Both the position numbers and the translations under genes were made by a program. Positions 27,044-36,487 of a stretch of DNA of 64,000 bases are shown here, in pieces. Source of the DNA: Viridibacterium sp035456105 (GTDB lineage Bacteria; Pseudomonadota; Gammaproteobacteria; Burkholderiales; Rhodocyclaceae); assembly GCA_035456105.1 (NCBI GenBank), contig DATIDV010000029.1, positions 124,001-188,000 of the forward strand. The letters run 5' to 3'. Under the pieces are notes generated by a model, which was given only the letters and a program-made list of their open reading frames with translations, was not told where the DNA came from and did no database searches. The first letter of the stretch is position 1, and every line of letters begins with the position of its first letter.

Positions 27044-27817
27044 ATGTTCATCGACTCCCACTGCCACATCGATTTTCCCGATCTCGCGGAGCAGGGTAAT
27101 GCCTTGTTCGAGCGCATGGCGGCGGCGCAGGTGTCGCACGCCGTCTGCATCGGCGTGAGTCTGGAAAACATCGAACGTGTGCTGGCGTTGGCGGCGTCGC
27201 GCGACAACATCTTTGCCACGGTCGGCGTGCACCCCGAGCACACGGAGTGCGAAGAGCCCAGCGTGGAGCGCCTGTTGGGCTTGGCGGCGCATCCGAAGGT
27301 CGTGGCCATCGGAGAGACCGGACTGGACTACTACTGGCATAAGGACAAGCCGGAATGGCAGCGCGAGCGCCTGCGCGTGCACATCCGTGCGGCGCGTACG
27401 TGCAAGAAGCCGCTGGTGATCCACACACGCGATTCCGCTGAGGACGTGCTGCGCATCCTGCGCGAGGAAAATGCGCAGGAGGTCGGTGGCGTGATGCACT
27501 GCTTCACCGAGGCGCAGGAGGTGGCCGATGCCGCCATCGAGCTTGGCTTCTACATTTCCTTCTCGGGCATCGTTACCTTCAAGAACGCCACGCAGATCAA
27601 GGGCGTCGCGACGAACATTCCGCTTGATCGCCTGCTGATCGAAACGGACTCACCTTATCTCGCACCGGTGCCGTATCGCGGCAAGATGAATGAGCCTTCC
27701 TATGTGCCGCACGTCGCCGCTGAAGTGGCGAAGTTGCGCAGCATCAGCGTGGAAGAGTTGGCCGCTGCGGCGAGTGCCAACACGCGGCGGCTATTCGCCG
27801 GGATGGGGCCGGCATAG
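27044..27817 (+). CDS. tatD: TatD family metal-dependent DNase
   Basis: This 257-aa TIM-barrel hydrolase begins MFIDSHCHIDFP, the first metal motif. IGETGLDYYWHKD, LVIHTRDSAEDVL, GVMHCFTE and LIETDSPYLAPVPYRGKMNEP are the remaining metal-site motifs. The family includes 3'-5' exonucleases and deaminated-DNA repair enzymes. The ATG at 27044 gives the family N-terminus; the longer frame runs back into the repeat element. Confidence 0.93.
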   Translation: MFIDSHCHIDFPDLAEQGNALFERMAAAQVSHAVCIGVSLENIERVLALAASRDNIFATVGVHPEHTECEEPSVERLLGLAAHPKVVAIGETGLDYYWHKDKPEWQRERLRVHIRAARTCKKPLVIHTRDSAEDVLRILREENAQEVGGVMHCFTEAQEVADAAIELGFYISFSGIVTFKNATQIKGVATNIPLDRLLIETDSPYLAPVPYRGKMNEPSYVPHVAAEVAKLRSISVEELAAAASANTRRLFAGMGPA

Positions 27818-27892
27818 TTCACGATGACAGGAGGTCGCGAGCGAATGCGCGGGACTCCCGTCTTTGTCAGCGTGCGCTTCGCGTGACGCCAA

Positions 27893-28897
27893 TTACAGAC
27901 CGTAAGGCAAGGAATAGCCGATGCCAAAAGTCTGATTGCGGTGGTTGTAGTCAATCAGACTTTCGCCATAGCCATTGAAATACTGCAGGCGAATGGCGGG
28001 CAGGAAGGGCATGGGAAAATCCAGCTGGATCGAACGTTTGCGCGCCAGCAGCGAATAGACCCTTCCATCGAGCCAGTACTTCATCTCCAGATCGCCATAG
28101 CCCAGATAACGCGTGATATCCGGATTATCGTCATTGCCGTTCTCGTGAAGGCGCATCCACGGACGCACCAGCACGGCAAGGCTGCCATTGCCGACAGGCT
28201 GTTCCATGCCGAGCTGAGCGTAGATGCGATTCCAGCTGCGCGAGCGAGGCAGAGGCTGACCGTTGGATTGGTGTACGAGTCCGAAATTCAGGAACTGCGG
28301 TGACATCGGCCACGCAGGCGCATCCAGCTGCGACAGGTCATACGAGTAGATCGCCTCGGGCTCGTAATTGCTTTCGCGGAAGGGGCGCGAGTGTTTCGTG
28401 TCATAGACCTGCCAGTGCGATTGCTGGGTGTAAGCAAGCCACCACGAATGTCTGGACTCATTCGACGTGAATGGCAGGCGTGATTTGACGCTCAGCTGGA
28501 ATTTCATCTCCTCGGCTTGCGGCTGTATTGAAGAGGTGGCCGTGTGGTCGGCACTGGGGCTGGTCGGCTGCGTATTGGGCTTCCCGCTATAGGACAAGGG
28601 CAGGATGTAGTTCTGCTTGTACTGGCGAAAGACGGTACTGAGGCCGCTCTGTTCTTCGTCGGCGCGCCAGAGGTTGCGCAGGTGGGCGGGCTTTGGTGGG
28701 TCGGGCAGTTCCGAAACCTTTAGCGAGTTGCCTTCAGCTTCCGCAAATGCCTTGTCATAACAATTGAGGCGTGTCTCGTCGCTTTCGCTGCCGCGCAGCT
28801 TGAAACATTGCGTCAGGGTGGTGATGTCGGGTGTCGCGGCAGATGCACTGACCGTAGTGAATATCGCGAGTAGCGCAAGCGTCGTAGAAACCTTCAT
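27893..28897 (-). CDS. pldA: Outer membrane phospholipase A
   Basis: This 334-aa outer-membrane beta-barrel hydrolyses phospholipids that reach the outer leaflet. A signal peptide (1-21) is followed by an N-terminal segment and barrel. The catalytic pair H209 and S211 is in GLVHQSNGQ, followed by SRSWNRIY, matching the OMPLA active site. It is transcribed away from tatD and lies downstream of panB on the same strand. Confidence 0.92.
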   Translation of the reverse strand: MKVSTTLALLAIFTTVSASAATPDITTLTQCFKLRGSESDETRLNCYDKAFAEAEGNSLKVSELPDPPKPAHLRNLWRADEEQSGLSTVFRQYKQNYILPLSYSGKPNTQPTSPSADHTATSSIQPQAEEMKFQLSVKSRLPFTSNESRHSWWLAYTQQSHWQVYDTKHSRPFRESNYEPEAIYSYDLSQLDAPAWPMSPQFLNFGLVHQSNGQPLPRSRSWNRIYAQLGMEQPVGNGSLAVLVRPWMRLHENGNDDNPDITRYLGYGDLEMKYWLDGRVYSLLARKRSIQLDFPMPFLPAIRLQYFNGYGESLIDYNHRNQTFGIGYSLPYGL

Positions 28898-28914
28898 CCG
28901 TAAGCTCTCGTTGG

Positions 28915-29730
28915 TTAATACGTGTGTTCTGCCAAGGGGAAGCCACCGTTCTTTACCGCCCGTACATAACTGGCAACTGCAGCTTCGATGCTCTCGGCTC
29001 CCGTCATGAAGTTACGCACGAAGCGCGCCTTGTGGCCGGGGTAGATGCCCAGCATGTCATGCAGTACCAGCACCTGACCATGGGTGTCGGCACCGGCGCC
29101 GATGCCGATGCTGGCCATGCTCTTGAGCGAGCGCGTGAGTGTCGCAGCCAGCTGTGCCGGCACCATCTCCAGCACGATCATGGCCGCGCCAGCCGTTTCG
29201 AGTGCATGCGCGTCGGCCAGCATGTGGGCCGCGCTTTCTTCTGTGCGCCCCTGTACGCGGTAGCCGCCGAGCTGGAATACCGACTGCGGCGTCAGGCCGA
29301 TGTGCGCACACACCGGCACGCCGCGCTCGACGAGAAAGCGCACCGTTTCCGCCATGTAAGCGCCACCTTCGAGTTTGACCATGTGCGCGCCTGCCGCCAT
29401 CAGCGTTGCCGCACTGCGCATCGCTTGCGCCGGGCTCTCCTGATAGCTACCGAAGGGCAGGTCAGCGATCAGCCAGGGGCGCGTGCAGCCGCGTGCCACG
29501 CTGGCAGTGTGGTAGGCCATGTGCTCCAGCGTCACAGGCAAGGTGCTGCGCTCGCCCTGCAGGACATTGCCGAGCGAATCGCCGACCAGCAGCACATCCA
29601 CACCAGCGCGTTCGCACAGCGAGGCAAAACTGGCGTCATAGCAGGTCAGCATGGCGATCTTCTCGCCCGCGGCGCGCATCTTGCCGAGGTCGTACAGCGT
29701 GAGGGACTTGGTTTCTGCCTGGGCGCTCAT
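28915..29730 (-). CDS. panB: Ketopantoate hydroxymethyltransferase
   Basis: This 271-aa enzyme transfers a hydroxymethyl group from methylene-THF to ketoisovalerate, the first step of pantothenate synthesis. MLTCYDASFASLCERAGVDV and LLVGDSLGNVLQG are diagnostic; the metal ligands and KLEGG catalytic region are intact. It is the last gene of a probable pcnB-folK-DUF486-dgk-panB unit that the island has split. Confidence 0.97.
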   Translation of the reverse strand: MSAQAETKSLTLYDLGKMRAAGEKIAMLTCYDASFASLCERAGVDVLLVGDSLGNVLQGERSTLPVTLEHMAYHTASVARGCTRPWLIADLPFGSYQESPAQAMRSAATLMAAGAHMVKLEGGAYMAETVRFLVERGVPVCAHIGLTPQSVFQLGGYRVQGRTEESAAHMLADAHALETAGAAMIVLEMVPAQLAATLTRSLKSMASIGIGAGADTHGQVLVLHDMLGIYPGHKARFVRNFMTGAESIEAAVASYVRAVKNGGFPLAEHTY

Positions 29731-29763
29731 GATGGCTCCTGTGTTGCGTGGCTGGGAAGCGTG

Positions 29764-30408
29764 CTACTGCGCCGCCGAGTAACCAAAAAATTCGCGGTAG
29801 CTGCGCATCGCGAACAGCCGTTTGTAGAGCAGTTCAAAGTCTTCGTCCTGCTCGACCGGGTTCAGTTCCTCTGCATTGACGATGAACAGCGGCGAGCGGT
29901 TGTACTGATGGAAGAACTGCGCATAGCGCTCGACCACGCGTTCAAGGTAACCCTCGGTGATCTTGCGTTCGCTATCCATGCCACGGCGGCGGACGCGCTC
30001 GATCAGTGTTTCCGGCTTGGCTTGCAGGTAGATTACGAGGTCCGGCGCCGGTGTCTTCGGATGCAGGCTTTCGTACAGTCTTTGGTAGAGCCGTTCTTCG
30101 TCATCGGCGAGCGTCAGGCCGGCGAACAGCGGGTCTTTCTCCAGTAGGAAGTCACTGACCACGCGCTGTCCTTCGCGGCGCAAAGGTTCCAGCTCGTGCA
30201 GCAGGTCGGTGCGCTGGAACAGGAATTCGATCTGCGTCGGCAGCGCCCAGCGCTCCATACTCTGGTAGAAGCGGCCGAGGAAAGGGTTCATCTCTGGCTG
30301 CTCGAGCAGCACATTGGCATTGAGGCGTTCGGCTAGGCGTTTGGTCAGCGTGGTCTTGCCCGCGCCGATGGGGCCTTCAACAACGATGTAGCGTGCTTTT
30401 TCGAGCAT
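29764..30408 (-). CDS. Deoxynucleoside kinase (dAK/dGK family)
   Basis: This 214-aa P-loop kinase (VVEGPIGAGKTTLTKRLAERL) phosphorylates deoxynucleosides in a salvage route. Other family features are FQRTDLLHE and the basic lid RVRRRGMDSE. The exact base preference is not evident. It lies directly before panB and after the broken DUF486 gene. Confidence 0.85.
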   Translation of the reverse strand: MLEKARYIVVEGPIGAGKTTLTKRLAERLNANVLLEQPEMNPFLGRFYQSMERWALPTQIEFLFQRTDLLHELEPLRREGQRVVSDFLLEKDPLFAGLTLADDEERLYQRLYESLHPKTPAPDLVIYLQAKPETLIERVRRRGMDSERKITEGYLERVVERYAQFFHQYNRSPLFIVNAEELNPVEQDEDFELLYKRLFAMRSYREFFGYSAAQ

Positions 30409-30474
30409 TGCGCAGTTCCGGAATGGTGGGTTTGGAGGAGCGCGTTTGCACTCGATCGAACGCTAAAAAATGCG

Positions 30475-30669
30475 TCAGCTGCGGAACATGAAATACACGG
30501 CGCCAAGCATACACAGCCCGGCCCACAGGTAGTCGAGCTTGAGCTGCTGACCCATGTATAAGACAGCAAAGGGCACGAAGACCGACAGGGTAATGACCTC
30601 CTGCATGATCTTGAGCTGCCCGAGCGTCATGGTCTGGGCGCCGATGCGATTTGCAGGTACCTGCAGGAG
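30475..30669 (-). pseudogene. DUF486 membrane protein, C-terminal fragment (split by island)
   Basis: The last 64 codons of a DUF486 (DMT-like) protein, starting LLQVPANRIGAQTMTLGQ and ending in two hydrophobic helices (VITLSVFVPFAVLYMG; YLWAGLCMLGAVYFM). The open frame continues to 30792 through 41 island-encoded residues with no family similarity. The missing first 53 codons lie at 50549-50707. Joined in frame the two parts give 117 aa, the normal family length. Confidence 0.9.
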
Positions 30670-31074
30670 TACACGCAAGTAATTCACGTCAAGGCTTGGT
30701 GTGGAAGTTTGTTTCAAATGGACAGAGTCTTTCCGCTGAGCGCCAGGGCGAAGAGTATAGGCGAGCATTGCTGAGTTCATCTTGATCGGCACGCGGATCG
30801 TGAGAGCGATTCGGGTTTTCTCAGGATTCTACAAAACGGTTTGCCACCGGACAGAGTCTGGACGCGTGCCGCGTAGCGGCGCGAGTCAGAAGGCAAGCGG
30901 AGCGCGGCAGAAGTGGGGGCTGGATGGCAATGCGTATTCCAGTGAATTCCGCCACTAATTCCGACGGAATGGGTGACGTCTGTAGATATCTGGGCGAGAT
31001 GCGGCTTTTCGGCCTTCGCAGGCAGTCATCTAGCCCCCTCCCGGGGTCTGCAAACCTTCGGTTAACCGACTCGG
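30670..31074. repeat. Left end of the island with terminal and subterminal repeats
   Basis: This gene-free stretch carries ACACGCAAGT (30671-30680), matched by the complement of ACACCCAAGT at the right end. AAATGGACAGAGT (30716-30728) has its inner ATGGACAGAGT inverted at 50512-50522. GGACAGAGTCT occurs at 30720-30730 and again at 30849-30859. I see no convincing gene; these look like recombinase binding sites. Confidence 0.55.
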
Positions 31075-31944
31075 CTAATCAATCGCCAGAATCCCGCGAC
31101 ATGCTGGGTATCCAGAACATCCCCAAAATGAGCCCCCCGCGTTCGAACCCTGCTTGGCAATGCGCTTAACCATGGCGCCGCCGCAGCGAGGGCATGCTGG
31201 TTCACTGGCCTGAACCGGCGCGGGAATATATGCATGGGTTGCTGCGGAACTTGCCGGCGCTGCAGCCGAACGAGTTGCGCGAGCCCGCTCAATCATCACC
31301 TTGAGCGCCGCGCCATCAATCAGGTCGATGTTTCGGCCTTTGGCGAAGTCCTGGGCATCGGCGGTAAAAACGCCAGACGTCACGACAAATCCACCTGTCG
31401 CGCCCTGTGCTGCCATCACGCCGAACAGCTCGCGCACGATATTGACGGACACTTTGAACGCGCGCCATTGCTTGCATTGCACCAGAAAAGTCTCGCCGCC
31501 TTTCCGGAGTTCAAGATCAATGCCTCCGTCGGCGCCACCACCACCCGTCTCGGTCACCGAGTAGCCATTCATCCGGAACGCTTCGCCAACGAGCATCTCA
31601 AACTCCCGCCAGCTCATGTTGCGCAAAGCATCGCCGGACCGCCCTGTGGCGACATCAGTGAGCAACCCTTCGCGTTTCCGCCGCCCAAAAAAAGAGGCGA
31701 CCGCTCCGGCCAAAAACAGTAGCGGAATGATGTATTGGCAGTAGGTGGCGATCGCCTTCGTCATTTGCCAAACAACCACCTGACCCATCTGCCCGGGTGA
31801 TGTGGTGATTGGCACATCGACCACCGCGAAATGGTGAATCACGGGATAGACGATAAGTGCGAGGAGTACCCCTGCCCACCATGGCAGCGCTGCTGCAATT
31901 TCGAACAGATCTTCAAACGTGCTGGTTTTTCTTTTTCTGGCCAC
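31075..31944 (-). CDS. Membrane-anchored Mrr-like restriction endonuclease with C4 zinc finger
   Basis: This 289-aa protein has two TM helices (about 20-40 and 71-86), then an Mrr_cat PD-(D/E)xK nuclease domain with WREFEMLVGEAFRMNGYSV, GGGGADGGIDL (D139, D143) and FLVQCKQW (Q156, K158). The C-terminus is a topoisomerase-type zinc finger (C251, C254, C276, C282). The family cleaves DNA, often modified DNA; membrane-bound forms with this zinc finger are widespread and poorly characterised. The catalytic residues appear intact. It is the first cargo gene inside the left end and likely defensive. Confidence 0.85.
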   Translation of the reverse strand: MARKRKTSTFEDLFEIAAALPWWAGVLLALIVYPVIHHFAVVDVPITTSPGQMGQVVVWQMTKAIATYCQYIIPLLFLAGAVASFFGRRKREGLLTDVATGRSGDALRNMSWREFEMLVGEAFRMNGYSVTETGGGGADGGIDLELRKGGETFLVQCKQWRAFKVSVNIVRELFGVMAAQGATGGFVVTSGVFTADAQDFAKGRNIDLIDGAALKVMIERARATRSAAAPASSAATHAYIPAPVQASEPACPRCGGAMVKRIAKQGSNAGGSFWGCSGYPACRGILAID

Positions 31945-32253
31945 TGGATTCCCCGTTATCCATGCAATGTTATTTCCATTTTACGCTTGCTGGATCAAGG
32001 TCTGCACCCAGTGCACGCTCCATGTGTGATTCGCATACGGAGCAGCCCCATGGAGTTGAAACAGTGCATTGCTTGGGGCTAAGACTTCCAGTCGCGTCCG
32101 CAAGTACCCCGTCAGTGCTTTTTGCTCAGCACCGGCATACAGACAGGCTTGCCGCTGGCCTGTTCATGCGTAAAGGCGGATATGGATGTGAAGCTGCATT
32201 TGAGGGTGCAGAGCGTTCTCCAAAGGATTCAGCTTACAGTCGCCCGCAGTGCT
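31945..32253. other. Gene-free spacer in the island
   Basis: About 310 bases lie between the Mrr-like gene start and the stop of the zinc-finger gene. I see no coding frame with support; it probably holds the promoter of the Mrr-like gene. Confidence 0.4.
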
Positions 32254-33420
32254 CTATGCACGAGGAATCACCTGAAAGAACCCATCTTCTCCGTGCCCCA
32301 AGAATACGTCGTGGAGAAGATAGCTTGCTTGGGTTCGACCAAGCATGGGATCGCGCTGCAGTCCTTCGATGGTCGAGCCATCCGCGCGAGCTCGGTCCGC
32401 GCGTCGCTGGCATGCTCCGACAATGAAGTTTTCGGCCCGCTTCGGCGTGATATATCCACGTGCAACGAAATCAGCTGTATCTTCAATAGCGGCTTGGAGC
32501 AACTCGAAGATCTGCGATACCGAATAGTCCACGAGAAGGTTCTTGAGCAACTGAGTCAGCCCTAGATCACATGGAATCGGAAGCTCTCTCTTGAGCGCGA
32601 TGACGACAGCAAATTCAATGCACTCGGCAATCGCAAGCTCATGCCAAAACTTTCTGAGTTCTTCTGTCCAATCAAGGGGCCATGCTCGGCTCGCGATCAA
32701 AAGTTCAAGCTCATGGACAAAGTTCGATGGGTTTCGCATGAGCAACTGCCAATGCACACCCTCCAGACGCCAGGTAAGGCTTCCTGCAGTGTCGTTGATA
32801 AATCCTTCTGGCGGCGAATCTGGTGATGGTGCAGCCAGCTGATTGGTGATGACGGCGAGCGGGATGCTGTTGTAGAACTCAACAGGGAATGGCGCGAAAC
32901 GCGGGTGATCGCCGTCCAGGACACCAACTGTCGTCGGGCTGAGCCACCCACCGCTGCGAACGACACAGAGCAACGCAAGCGCAACTTTCGCAGACAGTTG
33001 TGTGGGTGAAATGTCTTGCACGGAGTAGTCCCACTGCGCCGCGCAAAAGTCCGCAATAGCGTTGCGCCGCCGACTCTCGTCAGCCTCCCTGGTTTTCTCT
33101 CTACGTGCGCAGCAGCGCCCACAAACGCAATCGCGCGACTCGCGATGGCGGCAGCTGCCGCACCGGATTACCGGGGCACGTTTTGCAGCGCTGCTTGTTC
33201 GTCCGCTGAACCGTTCAACCAAAGCGGCTCCACATGCGGGGCAGGCTTCTCCCGTTGGGATCGGCGGAAAATGCTTCCACAGGTTTCCTGGGCCACACTC
33301 GACCTCAAACTCTACGAGCAAGGGCCGAACGGGCTCACCTGCGTAGTAGCGCATCATCAGCGTCGAGATCTGGCTGCCGGAGAGGTGATCCAAGGCGCCG
33401 AGGTGACGGGTTGAGGTCAT
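32254..33420 (-). CDS. Uncharacterised protein with N-terminal zinc-ribbon cysteines
   Basis: This 388-aa protein is not recognised. Its N-terminal 110 residues hold cysteine pairs C60/C63 and C87/C90 plus C98, C100, C103 and C104, followed by a basic stretch (RREKTREADESRRR), suggesting one or two zinc sites and nucleic-acid contact. The rest (about 120-388) is mostly helical, with no membrane segment and no nuclease motif I can identify. A small XRE regulator lies divergently about 100 bases away, an arrangement often seen for regulated toxic or restriction genes. Function unknown. Confidence 0.7.
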   Translation of the reverse strand: MTSTRHLGALDHLSGSQISTLMMRYYAGEPVRPLLVEFEVECGPGNLWKHFPPIPTGEACPACGAALVERFSGRTSSAAKRAPVIRCGSCRHRESRDCVCGRCCARREKTREADESRRRNAIADFCAAQWDYSVQDISPTQLSAKVALALLCVVRSGGWLSPTTVGVLDGDHPRFAPFPVEFYNSIPLAVITNQLAAPSPDSPPEGFINDTAGSLTWRLEGVHWQLLMRNPSNFVHELELLIASRAWPLDWTEELRKFWHELAIAECIEFAVVIALKRELPIPCDLGLTQLLKNLLVDYSVSQIFELLQAAIEDTADFVARGYITPKRAENFIVGACQRRADRARADGSTIEGLQRDPMLGRTQASYLLHDVFLGHGEDGFFQVIPRA

Positions 33421-33521
33421 GATTCTTAGGCAGAAAGCGACGGCCGAAATTTAGCGATTTTGCACGCCATTGTCACTCATAGAGCGTCGCCTGAAAGTGG
33501 TCTGGTTTTTAGCATGGCGCA

Positions 33522-33758
33522 ATGAAACCCGACTTCACTCCCGAACAGCAGGAGGACCTCCAGCGCTTCGGGAAGCGTCTCGCGGAAATCCGGAAAGCAC
33601 GTGGCTGGTCGCAGGAGCGTCTGGCGCTCGAAAGCGGCTTGGCACGTAGCTATCTCGGTGGAGTAGAGCGTGGTCAACGCAACTTGGCATTGCTCAACAT
33701 CCTCCGGCTTGCGCGGACACTGGAGTGCGAGCCTGGTGATCTGGTTGCGCAAACCTGA
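33522..33758 (+). CDS. XRE-family HTH regulator (controller-like)
   Basis: This 78-aa protein is almost entirely one HTH_XRE domain: FGKRLAEIRKARGWSQERLA, LESGLARSYLGGVERGQRN, LALLNILRLARTLE. The R-x-Y-L-G-G-V-E-R-G-x-R-N recognition segment is typical of restriction-modification C proteins and small regulators. It diverges from the zinc-ribbon gene and probably controls that intergenic region. Confidence 0.85.
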   Translation: MKPDFTPEQQEDLQRFGKRLAEIRKARGWSQERLALESGLARSYLGGVERGQRNLALLNILRLARTLECEPGDLVAQT

Positions 33759-33994
33759 TGGGCACACAGCGCCTATGACTGAGCCATCCTAAGCTGTTTC
33801 CTCATCCTGAATCCGCAGCACAGTGCATATTCCAACCCGAAACGCCCGCTCGGCCTCCTAGCTGCTATCCAGAGACCAAGTCCGTAGCGACAGGGATCTA
33901 TAAGCCCGCGAGTCGCCCCCTTCAAATACCTTGTTTTCGCAGATGTAAAGCGCTCGATGCCACCTCTCGTGAGGGATCGCCACGCACCGCCAGA

Positions 33995-35326
33995 TCACAC
34001 GATTCTGCTTAAGCCCTCTGCGAAAATCTCATGGATTGATTGCTCCAGCGCCCAATCGCTGAGGTTGATAGAGTCCGCCGACGTACGCCAGATCGGCCTG
34101 CCACTGCCTTGGCGCTGCTCGTCAAAGACTGAGATCACAAACTCGCTCCCCAGGATCTGGAAATCGAAACACGGGCGAAAACGGGGGTAATGCGTGCCAG
34201 GAGTATCCAGCCCAATATTCTTCCAGTGATGGGCGGGCTCTTCTTTGTACCAACCACTCGCAGTGACCTCTAGGTGGTCGCCGAGTTGCGCATTGATAGT
34301 CCGAACAATTTGCTCCACCCTGTTACCAGCCAGCTTCATCCATTGACTTTGGTAAGCTTTTTCCTCAGCACCTTGTGCTTCAAGCCGCTCGCGAATCTTC
34401 TGAAAGGTTTCAGTGCTTCCTGATGCGATTGAATCCGCTGATTTTATCTTGTCGAGCGCGTGCTTCATCGCTTGTGCATCTCCAAAACGGTTTTCCAAGC
34501 GTGGCGAAAATACCTGATCAAAGAACGTCAGCAATGCCATTGCCTTCGACTGCGCCACTATCCGCAAATTCAACTCCACGTCGTCTCGCTGGTGTGGGCG
34601 GCGGCCTCGCTCGTCCTCAAGTTGCGCCGGCGCTCGGCCAGTAAGCACGTAAAACAAGATACCGGCAACAAAGGTCAGGTCAGAGCGAGGGTCGCGCTTG
34701 TTAACGCTCATCGCGGATAGCTCCGGCAAGCGCAGGAAGCGATTGCCTAATTCCTGCTCAAGCTCGGTAGCATGCTCGTCACAGTTAAATGAGTGATGAG
34801 AAAGACCGAAGTCAACGAGTACAGCGGCGGCAGGCACCCCACCGGCCAAAATGATGTTGGCGGGTTTGATGTCGCGGTGGGTGCTCTCCTGCTGGTGGCA
34901 GTAGCCCACAATATCCACCAGGCGTAAGGCCAGCGCCATGCTTTCCTGAAAGTTAAGTGGTCCATTCTTTGTTATGGATTCCTGCAGATTGCTGCCTTCA
35001 ATCAGCTCTGTGACCACATACAGCTTGAACTTCCCGGTGCTATCAGCGTGATGCGAAGCATTGCTTTCTACCAAACAGGGAATACCTGGATGTGCGTAAG
35101 TGGACAGCGCAGCCGCCTCGCGAAACATCCTGGCACGACGCTCAATGTCTTTGTTGCTTTTGAGCTCCTTTAGGAAGAAACGCTTCGCATTCGCGTCACA
35201 TGCAGCTGCTACACGTTTGCGTACGATATATGCGTTGCCCTGCGCCCCACCTGGCAGCGCCTCATCTTCCACCCAGCGCTCGCTCCACTTCAGGGCATCG
35301 CACCAAACATCATCATTACTGGCCAC
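33995..35326 (-). CDS. Serine/threonine protein kinase
   Basis: This 443-aa protein has a eukaryotic-type kinase domain. The Gly-rich loop LPGGAQGNAYIV is at about 25-36, the ATP lysine in FFLKELK at 53, the helix C Glu near 70, the catalytic loop HRDIKPANI at 150-158 and DFGLS at 172-176, so it should be active. The C-terminal 150 residues form a separate domain of unknown type (about 290-443). No TM segment is visible. The GTG at 35326 was chosen because AGGAGGC sits 7 bases upstream; a frame from 35362 would bury that site. Kinases of this kind occur in defence islands, but no pathway is proven here. Confidence 0.85.
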   Translation of the reverse strand: MASNDDVWCDALKWSERWVEDEALPGGAQGNAYIVRKRVAAACDANAKRFFLKELKSNKDIERRARMFREAAALSTYAHPGIPCLVESNASHHADSTGKFKLYVVTELIEGSNLQESITKNGPLNFQESMALALRLVDIVGYCHQQESTHRDIKPANIILAGGVPAAAVLVDFGLSHHSFNCDEHATELEQELGNRFLRLPELSAMSVNKRDPRSDLTFVAGILFYVLTGRAPAQLEDERGRRPHQRDDVELNLRIVAQSKAMALLTFFDQVFSPRLENRFGDAQAMKHALDKIKSADSIASGSTETFQKIRERLEAQGAEEKAYQSQWMKLAGNRVEQIVRTINAQLGDHLEVTASGWYKEEPAHHWKNIGLDTPGTHYPRFRPCFDFQILGSEFVISVFDEQRQGSGRPIWRTSADSINLSDWALEQSIHEIFAEGLSRIV

Positions 35327-35480
35327 CCGGCTGCCTCCTATCGTGGGCAAGGCACATGCCACCTAATCTGTCGACCTGAGCGCTAAACCCGTTCAGAAGT
35401 CCTCCCTCACGATTCCGCGAGTGTAGGCTCGAACCAGGCTGACTTTACCATTATGCCAAACACAGTACGGGCGCGATGCC

Positions 35481-36347
35481 ATGAGCAGCGGGCGCCCGCT
35501 GACCAACCACGCTGGTCCTTCCGGAGTGTCATCGGCACGACTGGTCAACGGTGCCCAGCGCCCGCAAAATAGGCTGATGAAATCGCCAGCCACCACCCGC
35601 TTGCCGACCAAGCAGATCACAAAGAACCAGCATGTGATCGCTAAGTCGCTCCTCAAGCGGTTTTCAGGTGCCAATGGCCAGTTGGAGGTGCTGGACCTGA
35701 GCGCACTGTGCATCGCTCGGCGCCCGCCCAAGCACGCTGTTTTCACGGTGAATCGCCACTGGGATCAACGTTCAGAAGCTCGGACAATGCAAGACATTGA
35801 GAGCCGCTTCGGGACAATTGTCGCCAGAGTTCTTCACGGTTCGGCGACGGTGGAGAGCGAGGCTTGCCACCAGACCATCTCAGAGATGTTTGCGCTATGG
35901 AGGGCGCGAACGCATCTTGCCCACGAACCGATTGCAGACCAACGGCTAGCTGGGGTGGCGCCTGAGAGGGCCGTATCTGCAGATCAGATAGATCAATTGG
36001 AGCAATATGGAGTTATCGTTGCCGATTCAACCGGTCTTGTTGCCGGCCGGATGATCGCAGGGCCTCTCATTATGAGGATGCTCGATTTTCATGCTTGCGA
36101 TCTGGCTGGAAAGCGTTGGGGTGTCGTTCGCGCCGATGCAGGCGAGTTCGTTCTACCCGACACCTTCGACGGAAACCTCGTGTTACCTATTTCGCCGACT
36201 TGTTGTTTTATCGCGGACAACCCTGACGGAGTCATTGAGCGCGAGGTGGTCGGAGAGTTAAATGCATTGGCGCAGAAGTCAGCCCGAAAATTTCTTGTCG
36301 CACGCAGCTTTACCGCATGTCCCGGTCTGGAGGGTGTCCGCACGTGA
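35481..36347 (+). CDS. DUF4238-like protein
   Basis: This 288-aa protein resembles DUF4238: KNQHVIAKSLLKRFSG near the N-terminus, an internal helical region, and LPISPTCCFIADN with a preceding acidic DTFDGN segment near the end. DUF4238 proteins are found in mobile and defence contexts, with no established biochemistry. The start is uncertain: no good ribosome binding site precedes 35481, and an ATG at 35577 (MKSPATTRLP) would also keep the whole domain. It is divergent from the kinase gene. Confidence 0.6.
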   Translation: MSSGRPLTNHAGPSGVSSARLVNGAQRPQNRLMKSPATTRLPTKQITKNQHVIAKSLLKRFSGANGQLEVLDLSALCIARRPPKHAVFTVNRHWDQRSEARTMQDIESRFGTIVARVLHGSATVESEACHQTISEMFALWRARTHLAHEPIADQRLAGVAPERAVSADQIDQLEQYGVIVADSTGLVAGRMIAGPLIMRMLDFHACDLAGKRWGVVRADAGEFVLPDTFDGNLVLPISPTCCFIADNPDGVIEREVVGELNALAQKSARKFLVARSFTACPGLEGVRT

Positions 36348-36487
36348 AACCAATAAGCAAAAATCCGATACGGTCAGCCCTCGTCGGCGGAAACAACTTG
36401 TCCCGACCAATGATCTCTGACGCGCTCGGTCATAACGGGTTTTATCCGACAACAATCCATTGATTTAATTTTGTGGTTTTTAAAACT

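Noticed and set aside
30475..30792. The 105-aa open frame as a complete gene
   Set aside because: Only the last 64 codons match DUF486; the first 41 are island end sequence, so it is a gene fragment rather than an intact gene.
32122..32565. Plus-strand frame opposite the zinc-ribbon gene (147 aa)
   Set aside because: It is antisense to the better-supported minus-strand gene, with no domain.
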